In this document: one piece after another, positions 1 to 10,446 of the stretch
Layout of the letters: the number at the start of each line of letters is the position of its first letter
Numbering within the stretch: the first letter of the stretch is position 1
DNA from: Cystobasidiopsis lactophilus
Lineage: Eukaryota > Basidiomycota > Agaricostilbomycetes > Agaricostilbales > Chionosphaeraceae
DNA length: 64,000 nt
NCBI GenBank assembly: GCA_001599975.1
Contig: BCIO01000001.1
Span: forward strand, 4,089,631 to 4,153,630
Direction of reading: 5' to 3'
The notes under the pieces: generated by a model
The model's input: only the letters and a program-made list of their open reading frames with translations
The model's database searches: none
What the model was told of the DNA's origin: nothing
Program-made: the position numbers and the translations under genes

Positions 1-581
1 TTCAGGAGGTCGAGTTCGGCTTGGAAGAGCTGTGTGCGCAGATCAGTCAGCATCGGTCGCTCTGCCAATGCAAAATGATGGTGGTCGGAAGCAAGAGACG
101 TTCATGAGGGGAGAAGCCAATCATTGAAGATGCACAGCATCGATAAAGAAGAGACTCCGCAAGAAGCATGCCCCAGAATGGTCGGCAAGCCGTCGAGGCC
201 GAAGAGAGGCTGGTGGCGAGCAAGAGAAAGCACATCCTGGCAGGAGACTCACAAAGTACTCGGACAGCTCGGTGATCTGATCGTAGTACTCGAGGCCCTA
301 GCGAAAGAATGGATCAGTAAGCAGTCGGGACCGGTGGCCAACTTCGATCTCACAGCATCATCGTAAAGGACAACTTTGAACGAGATTGAGCTGGTGGACT
401 TGACATCGATCTGGAGAGGCTTACTGGTAGGCAAGTGCTTCTTATAAGCAAACGCCCCAGAGCCTCGGGGTTGATCTTGAAGCCCAGCGAGGATCTCCTT
501 GAACAGAGGTGCCTCCTGCTCGTCTGGCGGGCTGAACTCCAAGATCTCAATGCCGGAGTTGGTGTACCTTCGATTCGGCAT
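1..581 (-). CDS. Unknown protein, 3' part cut by window edge
   Basis: The reverse strand opens with an ATG at 581 and reads MPNRRYTNSGIEILEF as the first residues. About 80 codons later the continuous frame loses protein-like character; a splice from the codons for KLATG to LEYYDQITELSEYF restores it. A further piece reading MLTDLRTQLFQAELDLLK runs off the left end, so at least two introns are needed. The piece is acidic and Leu-rich near the edge and may be helical. I do not recognise a family and no catalytic motif is visible. The exon borders are guesses; the direction and start are better supported. Confidence 0.5.
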
Positions 582-867
582 GTTCAAAGGCAGTGGTTGG
601 ACGGGACAGGAGGGTTGAAACGTTCATGCATCGTCCGGACTTGAGCCGAATGACCCCGCGCTCGGTCGATGTGGCACGATGTCACTTGATTTGTCACGCC
701 CGACGTGGAGCTCATGTCTCTGGGCCCGCGATGTTCGTGGGCGATTGAGGGCTTTATCATGAAAATGAGATCACCCGGATGTGTGTGAAATGCAAGGGGA
801 GACAGTGCTTTGGAGAATCAATGATGAAGAAGATGCGGCGGGGTGAAAGTTCATGCCCCCAGACTTT
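582..867. other. Intergenic, between two minus-strand genes
   Basis: About 290 bases between the start of the edge gene and the stop of the next minus-strand gene. I see no open frame with protein-like composition. It should hold the promoter of the edge gene and the 3' end of its neighbour. Confidence 0.4.
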
Positions 868-1383
868 TCAAGCCTTGCCCTTCCTCTCGAGCTCAGCCTG
901 CTCCTCCAGCATGATCTGCTCGTCAATCTTGGCGCCCCGCGAGGGCTCGTTGCCGTGGGCGCGGGCGGCGGCGGTCGGCAATGGCGCGTCCTCCTCCTCT
1001 GCCGCCTTGTCGAGCTTCTCCTGTTGCTTCTCCGCTTTCGCTCGGTTCGCAAGCGAGTGCTGGTCCTTGGGGTCTACTCTCGTACTATGAGACTTGGCAT
1101 GAAGAAAAACGAGGGAGAGAGGCCCACCATTTAACTTGGACGAGTCCTCCTTTCCGTGCTCGTAGGGCTCGGCGATGGGTTCCGGCTCGTTGCTCTTGAA
1201 GTTCTTCTGGTCACCATCGCTGGCCTATCAAGTTGTCCAAACGAATCAGCACACGCGACACCCAGGAATAGGAATTTTTCGCCAAAGCGTACATGAGCTT
1301 CGTATTGAGACTGTGAAGGGACAAACTCAGGTTATGTTCGGATCAAACATAAAGATAGCGAGCTCGCTCACAATGGTAGACAT
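868..1383 (-). CDS. Small hydrophilic conserved-looking fungal protein
   Basis: Three exons can be joined in frame. ATG at 1383 gives MSTI, then an intron with donor GTGAGC and acceptor GATAG leads to ASDGDQKNFKSNEPEPIAEP. A second intron of about 54 nt leads to DPKDQHSLANRAKAEKQQ, and the protein ends ...EEQAELERKGKA at a TGA (868-870). The product is about 105 residues, very hydrophilic, rich in Glu, Lys, Ala and Asp, without signal peptide or membrane segment. The phrase NEPSRGAKIDEQI resembles short acidic-basic proteins seen across fungi whose role I cannot name. An extra small exon inside the first intron is possible. The consistent codon phase at both junctions makes this a convincing gene. 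Confidence 0.65.
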
Positions 1384-1574
1384 CTTTGACTTTGTTGGAT
1401 GCTTTGGATGGAGGAGCGCAAGAGAAAGCGCGAAGGTCCAAGAGGAGCGCGACCATACGTCATGCTTAAGCTCGCTCGAGGATGAGGTCAGGACCCGCTC
1501 CCAAAGCCTTGCTGAAGCTTGTGGGCCTTGCCAAAAGACAACTTCGGCTGAGATCCGAAGCTGCCGAGGAAAGT

Positions 1575-2426
1575 TCAGACGCCAAGGAGGGAGACGTCCC
1601 TGGCGAGTTGGCCAGCCGCCAGCGAGCCGTACACGCCAGCGGGCTTCTCGAAGAAGCTGAGCTCCAACTCTGCCTCTGCCTCCTTCAACCCTCCGCTCTC
1701 CATCCTGCCAGACCCATCCTCCGCGTCCGAGGTGGTGGCCAAGCGGGAGTAAAAAGGGTCGACAGCTTCGTCCCGCCACGGCTTTTGGAGGCGGTCGAAG
1801 ATGGGCAGGTCGGCGGAGGACTTGTAGTCGCTGTTGTCGGTCTGGTGGATGGGCGCGAAGGTCAGAGGGGTGGGGTACATCCATTCGGTCGAGTCCACAT
1901 GCGCGATCAAGGCGTCCAGCTTGGGTTGCATGTGCCTCGCCACCTCTGTCAATACCAACAAGCCAGCCATGTCAGTCTGCGGAAAGACATAACGTGAGGC
2001 GCAGCGTAACTGACCTTTATCGTTCTCCGTGCCTTGCGGGGGTCGATTGAACAAAGGGGACTTCAAGAGGTCCGGCGCATCGCCCACGTCGTGGTCCATC
2101 TCCAAATAAGTGATGGCCCTCTCCGCGACCTCGGACGGCGACACGTCCGCCAGTGTATCCTCTTGGCGAGCCAGCACGTCCTCCGCGTCCGACTCGGACA
2201 GGGTGTCGGACTCGGGCAGCTGAAAGTCCAGCGAGGCCTCGGACAGCTCCCCTGTGGAAGCGGCGAACGTGGGCGATTGGGGGTTGTGAGAGGTGCTGGA
2301 GGTGCTCGCTGCGGACTCTGGGGGCCGCCTGGACCTGTGATGCCGCCGACGATGAAAGCTCAGTTTGTTGTGCTTTTGGGGTCGCCGCTCTTAGACTCAC
2401 CGGTGAGCGACGTAGGCCATGTTCAT
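1575..2426 (-). CDS. Hypothetical basidiomycete protein
   Basis: Exon 1 (ATG at 2426) encodes MNMAYVAH and ends in a GTGAGT donor. Exon 2 begins SRRPPESAASTSSTSHN and carries a Ser/Thr-rich then acidic stretch (SESDAEDVLARQEDTLADV). An intron of about 70 nt separates ...PPQGTENDK from EVARHMQPKLDALIAHV. The last exon continues through WMYPTPLTFAPIHQTDNSDY to a TGA at 1575-1577. The product is about 240 residues, soluble and mostly disordered at the N-terminus. No family is recognised and no enzymatic motif is visible. The ATG at 2420 (MAYVAH) is an alternative start. Confidence 0.6.
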
Positions 2427-2711
2427 CCGCACTGCTCGTTCAAGGTTCGCAAGCACTAAAGGATGCAAGCGCGCTCCAGGCCGCTTTCAAGGCAAACAGA
2501 GGGTCAACAGCTCGGGAAAGGTGGTGGACGCGGACAGCTGAGGGGTGATCTCCCCATTTTTGGTGGCGATTGGGCTTCAAGTGGGTTCTCAATGATGGTC
2601 TCAAGTTCTCAGAAGTACCCTTCAGGCCGTACGAGGGCACATAGAGCGGGAAACTAGCAGGACTTTTGGATAATGGTGCACCGGGCCCAAATTGCCTGCT
2701 CAACCACCACC

Positions 2712-3475
2712 TCAAGCCAAAGCTCCCCTCATATGATCGCGCAGTGGAAGGCCAAAGGGATAGTGCAAAAGTCGTACATGGTCTTGTATAAGAAGACGAA
2801 AGGGGCGAATGTCCATGCCCCCATTTTTGGATCCGCTGAGGTCTCTGTGCACAGCTGAAGAATGGGCATCTCAAACGATAGAAAGGGATAGAGCGAACCT
2901 CAGCGCACCTCTCTGAAGATCGTAAGACCAGGGGTGTCATGCCCGTTTTGAATCCGCCGAGTTCTCTGTGCGTTCCGACGACCGACCGGGTCAATCCTAG
3001 GCTAAGGAATAAGGGGAGACCAAAACGCACCTCTCCGCGTGGCATCTTCCAAAAGCTGGGTGTCGACGGCCTCCTTTGGTATTTGGACGTAGCGCACGAC
3101 CGAGCCTCTGATGAAGCAGTTTTTGACCGCCGCCTGTGCGTATTGCAACTCCCTTTAGCTCAAATTTGACGAGGGCTAGAGTAGGAGGTCAAGACGGACC
3201 ATGTGAGGGTGGCGAGCGGGGTCGACGACGCGGATGGCGTCGAGCTTGATGTTGAGGAATTGGTCGACGGATTTGAGCACGCCCTGTGTGCCTCCAGCCC
3301 TTTAATGCACTGCTGGCTTGTAGTATAGGGGAGATAAGGCGCACCTCTATTGCCAAGTCGTTCTTGAGCTCGACGATCACCCGCTGGTCCCTGCAAGCAT
3401 CCGACACACTGAGGAGCTGTCAATCTCGAAGTGAGGAGCGGGCACTTGCGTGAGCGTCTTGAACGCCGAGAACAT
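2712..3475 (-). CDS. LSM2: U6 snRNA-associated Sm-like protein LSM2
   Basis: LSM2 is a subunit of the Lsm2-8 ring that binds the 3' oligo-U of U6 snRNA in the nucleus and of the Lsm1-7 ring used in cytoplasmic mRNA decay. The exons read MFSAFKTLTQ, then RDQRVIVELKNDLAIE (Sm1 motif), GVLKSVDQFLNIKLDAIRVV, and NCFIRGSVVRYVQIP (Sm2 motif with the conserved IRG), followed by EAVDTQLLEDATRR. These match LSM2 specifically. The 3' end is uncertain. Reading through the donor after DATRR stops almost at once; splicing adds two related short exons and stops at 2712-2714. The exon 1-2 junction leaves a longer linker than the usual roughly 95-residue protein has, so a small error there is possible. It is head-to-head with the GT8 gene (192 bp apart). 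Confidence 0.88.
2814..2971. repeat. Imperfect direct repeat of about 35 bp near the LSM2 3' end
   Basis: Positions 2814-2850 and 2938-2971 are near-copies: both run CATGCCC, a T-rich core, GGATCCGC or GAATCCGC, then TCTCTGTGC. On the minus strand each copy directly follows a CACAG-type acceptor or near-acceptor, and each can be read in the same phase (R-E-L-G-G-F-K and R-D-L-S-G-S-K). This looks like a small duplicated exon unit, although a non-coding duplication in the 3' region is equally possible. Confidence 0.55.
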
Positions 3476-3667
3476 CAACTGTGCGTCACTGCATATGAGG
3501 TAGAATACACCAAGGTATAAGAGGGAGGCAGCGAGTCGCACCATGACAGGCAACTTCTTCGGAACTTGGTCGATTCGGAGACAGCTTGCTCTCTCCTTGG
3601 CCTGCTCCCGCCAGCTGCTTGTCACTTTGATCACTTCTGGTCTGCTTGTGTTCAAGGGCCCACACAG
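3476..3667. promoter_or_regulatory. Divergent promoter between LSM2 and GT8 gene
   Basis: A 192-bp stretch lies between two start codons facing away from each other, so it must carry both promoters. I see no clear TATA element. Placement rests on gene orientation only. Confidence 0.5.
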
Positions 3668-5078
3668 ATGGCGCCCAACAAAGCCTGCTGTATGCCCCCC
3701 AATGCCCTTGCCGCCGCGCTCTCTCGTTGACGCTTGCTGGGAGTTGACAGGGGCCGTCCTGCTCACCGACTCGTCCTACCTCCCGGGAGTGCTTGTGCTC
3801 GATCATGCGTTGAAGAAAGTGCACTCCAAGTACCCCGTCGTCGTCCAGGCCTTGCCCAAGCTGTCCGACGAGGCCAGGCGGGTGTTGAAAGCGGCCGGCA
3901 TCCAAGTCGTCGACGACGCTCCCGTCCTACCTGTTTGTCGTGCTCTCCTACTTTTGACAGTTTGTCAGCGGCTAACGAGCCAGAAACAGGAAGGCAAGAA
4001 CGCGCACAAGATCAACAACTTGTTCCGGCCGAGATTCGTGGATGCCTATTCGTGCGTTGTTCGGACTCCACCCTAGCCAACCTTGGCTCATGAAGTATTC
4101 TACCCCGCACAGAAAGCTCAGCCAGAAAGCCTGGACAGACTACGACGTGCGCTTTCCTGCCCTTTTACCCCGAGATCACCACCTTTTGTTCTCAAGCACC
4201 CCGAGGCCCGCACAGAGAGTAGCAAGCATGGACGCCGACCTGCTCGTCTTCCAGAACATCGACGACCTGCTGGAGATGCCTTTGGCGGAAGACTCGATCG
4301 CCTGTGTGCCCGACTGCACTTGTGAGCCGGGACCTTGCCACTTGCCGCGGAACGCAAACGTGGCTCATGTATGCTTCGTCGCCACAGGTAATCCGAACAA
4401 GCATGTGGAATTCGACGCTGACTGGTACGCTTTTCTCCCCTCATATCCCTTTGGGATATTTTAGAAGAAAGAGTTGTACAGGATCCCGGTGAATTGTGCC
4501 TATCAACACCCCCAGCCTCTCCAGCTCTCCCCCGAGTCGCACAAGAACCACCGGGTGTTCAACTCTGGCGTGGCCGTCTTCAAGCCCTCGCAAGAAGTGT
4601 GGACGCGGATGAAAGCGACGCTGGACGACGATGAGAGCATCGGGAATTTGATTTGGGGCGACCAAGGTTCGCTTCCTCCCCCTACCCTCATCCCAAATCA
4701 AGCTGAGATTTCACGGGGTCGACAACGAAACAGAGTTCTTGAGGCTGTTCTATGGACAGCACTGGCAGCCTTTGCATTCGCAGTACAACAGCATCAAGAC
4801 GCTCTCCTTCACGCACCCCGAAGTGTGGGACCTGGACCAGATCAAAGTGCTGCACTACACCATGGACAAGGTTCGTCCCGTCTTCCCTTGCCTTAGACCG
4901 CTCGATCTGGATCCTCAACGTGGACCAACAGCCATGGGATCACCGCCACCCGAAAGACCCAAGGGTGCCTCAAGATCTACACGAGATCTGGATCCGGGCG
5001 TACGAGGAGCTCAAGGCGGACTGGAAGGCTCAAGGGAGGGAGCACTGGGACGTGGTCGAGAAGTTCGTCTCCATCTAA
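3668..5078 (+). CDS. GT8-family glycosyltransferase (glycogenin/galactinol synthase-like)
   Basis: The spliced product begins MAPNKACWAVLLTDSSYLPG, the usual N-terminal strand of GT8 enzymes, which transfer a sugar from a nucleotide-sugar with retention. The metal-binding DxD motif is present in RVASMDADLLVFQNIDDLL, about residues 95-115. Further family signatures are NHRVFNSGVAVFKPS and the C-terminal HYTMDKPWD, which binds the nucleotide-sugar diphosphate. About seven short introns are needed and all junctions keep phase. There is no signal peptide or membrane segment, so a cytosolic enzyme is expected. It is compact (about 300 residues), without the long C-terminal tail of true glycogenins, so self-glucosylation cannot be claimed. 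Stop TAA at 5076-5078. Confidence 0.85.
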
Positions 5079-5509
5079 AACATCAAGCGGCTGCTGCTCT
5101 TGATTTCAAGGATAGACGGGGGATAACGGGACTTGATGCTTTGAACTAATGTGCTTATAGAGAGAAGAAGTGGGTTATATAGACATTTTGATATAGAACG
5201 ATGCCTTGTGCTTTTTTTGAATGGATTGGGATTGCTTGAAGTATCGAAGACCGACTGATGCTGAACAGGGGACGACAGGATGGATGATGCTGAGAGATAG
5301 AACCGAGCATAGTGGACGAATAGGGAAGTAGAACAAGGAATGAGGAGCCGCAGGGAGGTGAGGGCGATGAGCGAATTGATGAAGGCGAAAGGGGTGAAAG
5401 CGCCGATGGACCGGTGACAAAGCACCGGAAAGGGACAAAGGAGGAACTGGTAGTAGTGCTGATGATGATGATGGAGCCGAGAGCTGAGAGGAGGTTGGCG
5501 AGGAGACGC
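5079..5509. other. Intergenic between convergent genes
   Basis: This 431-bp stretch lies between the GT8 stop and the stop of the minus-strand gene that follows. Open frames here lack protein-like composition. It should hold both 3' ends; I see no RNA gene or repeat. Confidence 0.4.
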
Positions 5510-6585
5510 TCAGAGGGCCCCGAGGGCGCCCAGTCGAAACGCCGCGAGGGCGTTGTCGGCCTCCAGCTTCGTGATCAACAGCAAAGTGCGCTGTAAGACC
5601 TGTTAAGTAGCACTTTTGAATGAGATGCGAAGTCAGAAAGGCAGGAGCAGAAAACACACCTGCTCCTTGGAGAACTTGTCGAGGCCGGCCGTAGACCGTC
5701 CCTGCTTGCCGCCCGGACTCTCCCTGGGAAAGTCGGTTTCCCCATAGAGCACGGCACCCTCTTTACTTGTGAGAAGGTGCAGGGAAACGAGGGCTTCATG
5801 AGCGCCTGTCCGCTTTTGTTTTTCGCGGTAGGTTTTGCGCTTCGACGGCCGCTCTTCGTCAGCCGGCTCCTCGACCTCCTCTTCCCGCTTTCGCTTCATT
5901 GAATTTGGACCTTCTAGAGGATGAGAAGCAGGGGTAGATGGCCGTGGTGGAAAGCTTGGTTGAAGGGGGATCTCGTGCACCTCTTGGTGAAGGAAAAGCG
6001 GCGGCCCGGGAATGGGAGGGTTAGGGAGCCCGGCGAAAAGGTGGACGGGGGTGTCGACTGGGGTGACGATTTCCTCCGGACTACTGAGGTCGGTGCTGTC
6101 GGAGCCAAAGCTGAGGCGCGGAACAAAAGCAGGCCGCCCGGGTTGGGGTTCGTGAAAAGCAGGAGTAGAGACTGGGTTGTCGGAGATCTGTAAATCGAGA
6201 TTAAGCCACTCTCCTTACGTCTGGAGACATATGAACCTACGTTCCGGAACGCGCTATCCATCTGCATCAACCAGTAGGAGACTTCAGGTGAAGCTCTGTA
6301 TCGACTGGCTGATAAGCTCTTGATGGCGGCTATGGAATGAAAAAGTCTGCTCACTTCGGCTCGGGGATGGTGGAAGCCCCGTCTCCAGCAAGGCCAGCGG
6401 AGTCTCCGGCATTCAGCGTTTCGAGCGTCAGACTCGCCTTGAAGTCTAGCTCTGCTTGATCGACACCAGATGCGTCAGCATAAGCAATTGAAAGCAGAAA
6501 GTCGAAGGTAGAACATACCTGTTGGAGCTTGGAAGCCATGCAGGATCCACTGCTCGAGCATCTGTGCGCCCTGTTCGTGGCTCAT
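5510..6585 (-). CDS. Hypothetical basidiomycete protein with basic NLS-like segment
   Basis: From ATG at 6585 the product reads MSHEQGAQMLEQWILHGFQA. After an intron it continues ELDFKASLTLETLNAGDSAG, then RASPEVSYWLMQMDSAFRN, then a Pro-rich exon (EEIVTPVDTPVHLFAGLPN), and a highly charged part (SMKRKREEEVEEPADEERP, SKRKTYREKQKR) that resembles a bipartite nuclear signal. The last exon is VLQRTLLLITKLEADNALAA, ending TGA at 5510-5512. About 280 residues. The first-exon frame stays open upstream of the ATG, so an extra 5' exon is possible. Function unknown; a nuclear role is only inferred from the basic segment. Confidence 0.5.
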
Positions 6586-6889
6586 GTTCCACCGTGAGGC
6601 TGCGCGGGCAAGCCTGTGCCTTTCAGTACAAGCTATTGAAGGCTCTAAGGCTGAAAGAAGCACAAACCAGCGGGGGATGGTGAGCAAAAATGGTGGAACG
6701 AGAGCAAGAGGCGCAACGGCTGGAAACCGACCGGCGCGACCCCCTTTAGCGCCAGGGGTCCACATAACACCATAATGACTCAGGAGAGGTATTGAAACAC
6801 TTCCATCTCCACCGGGGCCTTTTCGAACGGCAAGCAGCAGATAGCAAGCGCAGGGTAAGGGTGGCAACACTGGGGTCCTTCTCACTGTT
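6586..6889. other. Intergenic, possible 5' exon of the preceding gene
   Basis: About 300 bases between the start of the hypothetical gene and the stop of the transporter, both minus strand. The frame upstream of ATG 6585 is open for about 100 codons but low in protein character. It is most likely promoter and 5' leader. Confidence 0.35.
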
Positions 6890-8947
6890 CTACTGAAATG
6901 GCTGCTGTCTACGAACTATCTCTAACCGATGAGACTTCCAGCATTGCCAAGCCGCAAGACAGGCGAAAATGCCGCCAAATCTGAACGGAGGCCATCATGA
7001 GATCGCAGCACGAGCCAATCACATGGGGCCATTCTCACCTAAAGACGACTCCAATAGCATCATTGTAGCCTTCTGGTTGGCCTTGTGTGTCGCTCAGACC
7101 CGTGCGCGCGTGGGACATGACTGCAAAAATTACGGATGCGCCAATTGTTGCTACCAGCTGGGGAACCACCACGCAGATATTGTGAAGTCCTGTAATGTGT
7201 CTCAGCGACAATAGGGCAAGTCAAAAGGTAGGTGAACAGACCTAAGATGGTGCCCGCCCGACTTTGAGACTCGAGAGGCGAAAATGCTTCAGAGTCCAAG
7301 CTGGCGCCTCGTCCTTGAGGTTTCCCGCTCTCCTCCTCTTGCGAAAGACGCGAAGTAGGCTCGTCGTCCGTGACGCTCGACCGCAAGGCCGTGCTCTCAA
7401 AGGAGGTTCGAGTAGGTGGCAAATCAGCACAATGACCAGGTATCAACTGCCCCAGCTGTACGACCAATACACTCAGTAACGAGGTATGAGTGCATGGTAG
7501 CAGGGACATACGAGCGAAAACGGGATCCAGAGAAAGCAGGTCATGGAGATGCCAGTCAAGGCAATGACGGCGGTCGATGCCGGGACAGTCGTCGCCCACC
7601 AAGTGCTGAACATCAAAGCAGCCAGCAAGAGCTGCCCAAACATCCACACAAGCGAGAGCGACAGATTGGGGATATAAAGTCTCTCTAGCACTCTTGCCAA
7701 CGAATTCGAGTTTGGTGGCTGGCCCGCGATAGGCGCCAAGAAAAGAGGGACGAGAATGGCGGAGACAAGGTTCACAACGGCTTGGGCAAGTAAAGCTTGG
7801 GAGCCAGCCCTTGTTGCTCTGGTTGCCAGCTCTTCGGGCACGTCCGAAAGGTCGCCATCCGAGTAGGCCCTCAGATATATCTCCGCGATCCAAGTGCTGG
7901 AGTAAAACATCAAGGCAAACATGGCGACCCAACCGAATAGTTGAATCTTCAAGACGAGCCAGATGGCCTCCGGCAAGTCCCTGAAAGTCGCCCATATGTC
8001 TCGAACGTGCGCGAAGAAGGAAGCTTTAGGCGAGAGTGCGCCGTCTTCTTCAGAGCCCGGAGTCTCTTCTTGAACCGATAGGCACGTAACCAAATGGGAA
8101 GAAGTGAAAACCATGATGGATAGGATGGTGATTGCTTTGATTTGGGCATGCGCCTGGCCAGAGAATGTGCCGGCCAAGTCGGCACTGTTTATCAAGTAGC
8201 CTATGATCGATCCTATACCGTGCCTGTTGCTCGTCAATGAGATCTAAGCAGCTCGCTATTCCACAACAAAAGACTCACATGCGGCCGGCCCAAGAATTGG
8301 CCTGCTCCTGCTCGTCTGCTGGAACAACGTCGACCAGTAACGCACGGTCCATCGCTTGACAGACATTGATAGAGAAATCTAATGCCCATATCGAGAAAAT
8401 CGCAAGGACAAGCCGCTGATGCGCATGATAAGATGCCTTGCTCGGTGACACTAGCGAAACAGCATACCGTGGTCTCTCGGTGAGATGGGATGATGCTAGA
8501 AAGCTCGGAAGCAAAGCCAAAGATGAGGAGAGATACGATGCAGCACGCGCCGCCGCCCAAAATGTATGGCCGCCGCTTCCCGAAAGACGATTTTGATGCA
8601 TCAGAATAGGCTCCGACCAGCGGATGGACAACTAGGCGTGCACCTTGACCATCAGACTTTCTTCTTCAGGTTCTAAAGCGAGAGGACTCATCAGAAATGG
8701 GGCCCGCCAGAAAGACAAGCGAAGTGCCACTCTTCGGGAGGCCAAGCTCCAACAGGTATGGAGACGCTTGCGCGAACTCTGTATCAGAGAAACAGATCGC
8801 ACCAGTGTCAGAAGTGTTTGCAGAGCTTCGCATGGCGAACGGCTTACCAGTAGCCCACAGAATATTGAGGCCAAGCAAGGCGGACGTGACGACCAAGTGT
8901 CGAGTGAGCTTCGTTTTGCCTCGCACTTTGGCCTCTTTGGCGGCCAT
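6890..8947 (-). CDS. MFS sucrose/alpha-glucoside transporter-like protein
   Basis: This is a membrane transporter of the SUT/SLC45-like MFS family, expected to move a disaccharide with protons across the plasma or vacuolar membrane. Diagnostic pieces in order: LTRHLVVTSALLGLNILWAT (helix 1), VFLAGPIS then LVVHPLVGAYSD, FGKRRPYILGGG (the conserved loop 2-3 motif), ALDFSINVCQAMDRALLVDV, GSIIGYL, and after a long acidic cytoplasmic loop AGTILGLHNICVVVPQL. The final exon FGGIFACLAAWQCWKSHR ends at a TAG (6890-6892). About ten exons. ATG 8947 gives the usual short N-terminus MAAKEAKV. One intron lacks a GT donor: the conserved GPISG site needs G|ATGAGT at 8691, reported below. Substrate is inferred from family only. 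Confidence 0.82.
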
Positions 8948-8995
8948 GCTATAGAAAATATGATAGCAGGTCGAAACAAGCAAATGAACAGAAAA

Positions 8996-9956
8996 CTAAT
9001 GGGGCATTGTGGGCGTTTGTGGCCAACCAACGACTTGCGAGCAGCGGCGCTTGATTTCACAAGCGAGAGCTGCAGTGTGCCCAGCAAAATGGGCCCACAT
9101 TGCAAACAGAGTATTTTCGGAATCCCGTTGGAGTTCTCGCCCCATCGAGCCAAGGTTCCCTCCATTTGCTTTACCAGGTCTCGTATCCGCCACACTCAGC
9201 GAAGAAGCGAATGAACCTCTGGGAGCAAAGTAAGCGACAATGAACTCCAATGGAGCTTCACTTACCCGATTCTCCGAGGTGCTGGACATGTAGTCGCCAA
9301 CAATGAATTTTCGTCTGGGGTGTTCGTTGAGCTCGACAGGCAACGCCCTTTGTCCCAGAGGATCCAAATCCTTGGCGATGATGTCAAAAGCAACAGCTTC
9401 ATCGTGCAAATGATTAGCGCTGCGCTCGCCGTAGAGCGTCAGGAAGCTTGGCTGAATGCCCTTTCGCTGGCCATCCGTCAGTTGCTGCAAGTGGGCGTCC
9501 GCGATGTATATGATTGGGACGTAGGTCCAATCTTTCTCGTTGACGGCATTGTCTTTGTCGTAGAAAATGGCGGTGGTGAACTCGTCGTGCAGCAGGGCCG
9601 GCATTGGACTTTGGACGGCGCTGGCGCGAACATGCTTCTTGCAGAGGCCTTTGTGGAAGGTACGCCAATCTTCGGTCTGACATTCGACAGAGCAGCTGCA
9701 TCACCAGATGGTCAGCTCGAGTGCGGTGGCTGCGTTCGAGCTCCACACACTAAGTGCCGATCTTGCAGCCCGCACACAGAAAGAGAGGCTTGTCTCCCTT
9801 TCGACAGCCAACACAGATCTTGGGGACAATGGACAATTCTTCTTGTCGGTATGACCACGGATGGCGAGGAAAGACTGGACGAGGCGTGGATTAGGAATGA
9901 AGCACGAGCCTTGGAATGGAAGACGAACTGCGCCCTTTTGGTTTCACCAAAGCCAT
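8996..9956 (-). CDS. MYND-type zinc-finger protein
   Basis: Joining short exons gives an N-terminal MALVKPKGR and then a MYND finger: ICVGCRKGDKPLFLCAGC followed, across an intron, by GTYCSVECQTEDWRTFHKGL and a final Cys. Spacing and the Y-C-S, W and H residues fit the MYND consensus, a zinc fold usually used for protein contacts. The region after it reads EFTTAIFYDKDNAVNEKDW and DEAVAFDIIAKDLDPLGQ, a soluble domain I cannot name. The 3' end is uncertain: the open frame runs to a TAG at 8996-8998, but a splice giving RRFIRFFAECGGYETW looks more protein-like. The start lies only 27 bp beyond the stop of the small gene on the same strand. Confidence 0.65.
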
Positions 9957-9983
9957 TTTGAGTATTCCCTTTGCAGAAAGATT

Positions 9984-10301
9984 CTACGAGAGTTTGAGAA
10001 CGGAAGAACTTTTGAGGATGCGGAGGGACCTTACGGCGATGAGGGAAGCCCAGTTGGCGCAAATTTCCGTCGATACGAAATGGCCGTCGTTGAGAACATC
10101 CAGGTGCTTTCCGGACTCTTTGAGCCAAGTCGGCTCTCCGACGGCGAGTAAAGCGGCTGCCGGAGATCCACATCAGGTGCGCTCGACGTGAACGTTGACA
10201 GCCAACTCACTGTTCACAAAGCATCGATAAAAGCTCCAAGAGGCATTGTTGCAGGTGAAGACTTCGACTGCTTTGTTGCGAGGGACGAGGTCGTACACCA
10301 T
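9984..10301 (-). CDS. Small hypothetical protein
   Basis: Two exons give about 87 residues: MVYDLVPRNKAVEVFTCNNA and on to CFVN, then an intron with donor GTGAGT and acceptor CGGCAG, then TALLAVGEPTWLKESGKH and DVLNDGHFVSTEICANWA, ending at a TAG (9984-9986). Phase is kept and composition is protein-like. No family recognised. An in-frame upstream ATG at 10385 would add 28 residues. Because the stop is so close to the MYND gene start, the two could share a transcript, or be one gene with an unrecognised splice. Confidence 0.5.
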
Positions 10302-10446
10302 GGTCGTCGCTGAAAAGCAAGATGGAAGAAACACTTCTGACAGCTGGGCCACACGTAAGAGCGGAAGGGGCCCTGTCACCTTCATCTTGAGTGAGCAACA
10401 CGTTTTGTTGTCGTGATGACTGAAGATTTACATTGAATTGGCAATT

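Noticed and set aside
2440-3045. Single 201-codon frame as an independent gene
   Set aside because: It passes through LSM2 intron borders and the duplicated units without any recognisable domain, and has no ATG with good context. Treated as LSM2 3' region.
7060-7995. 311-codon minus-strand open frame overlapping the transporter
   Set aside because: It is in a different frame from the helices of the MFS transporter over most of its length; only its end coincides with real exon sequence.
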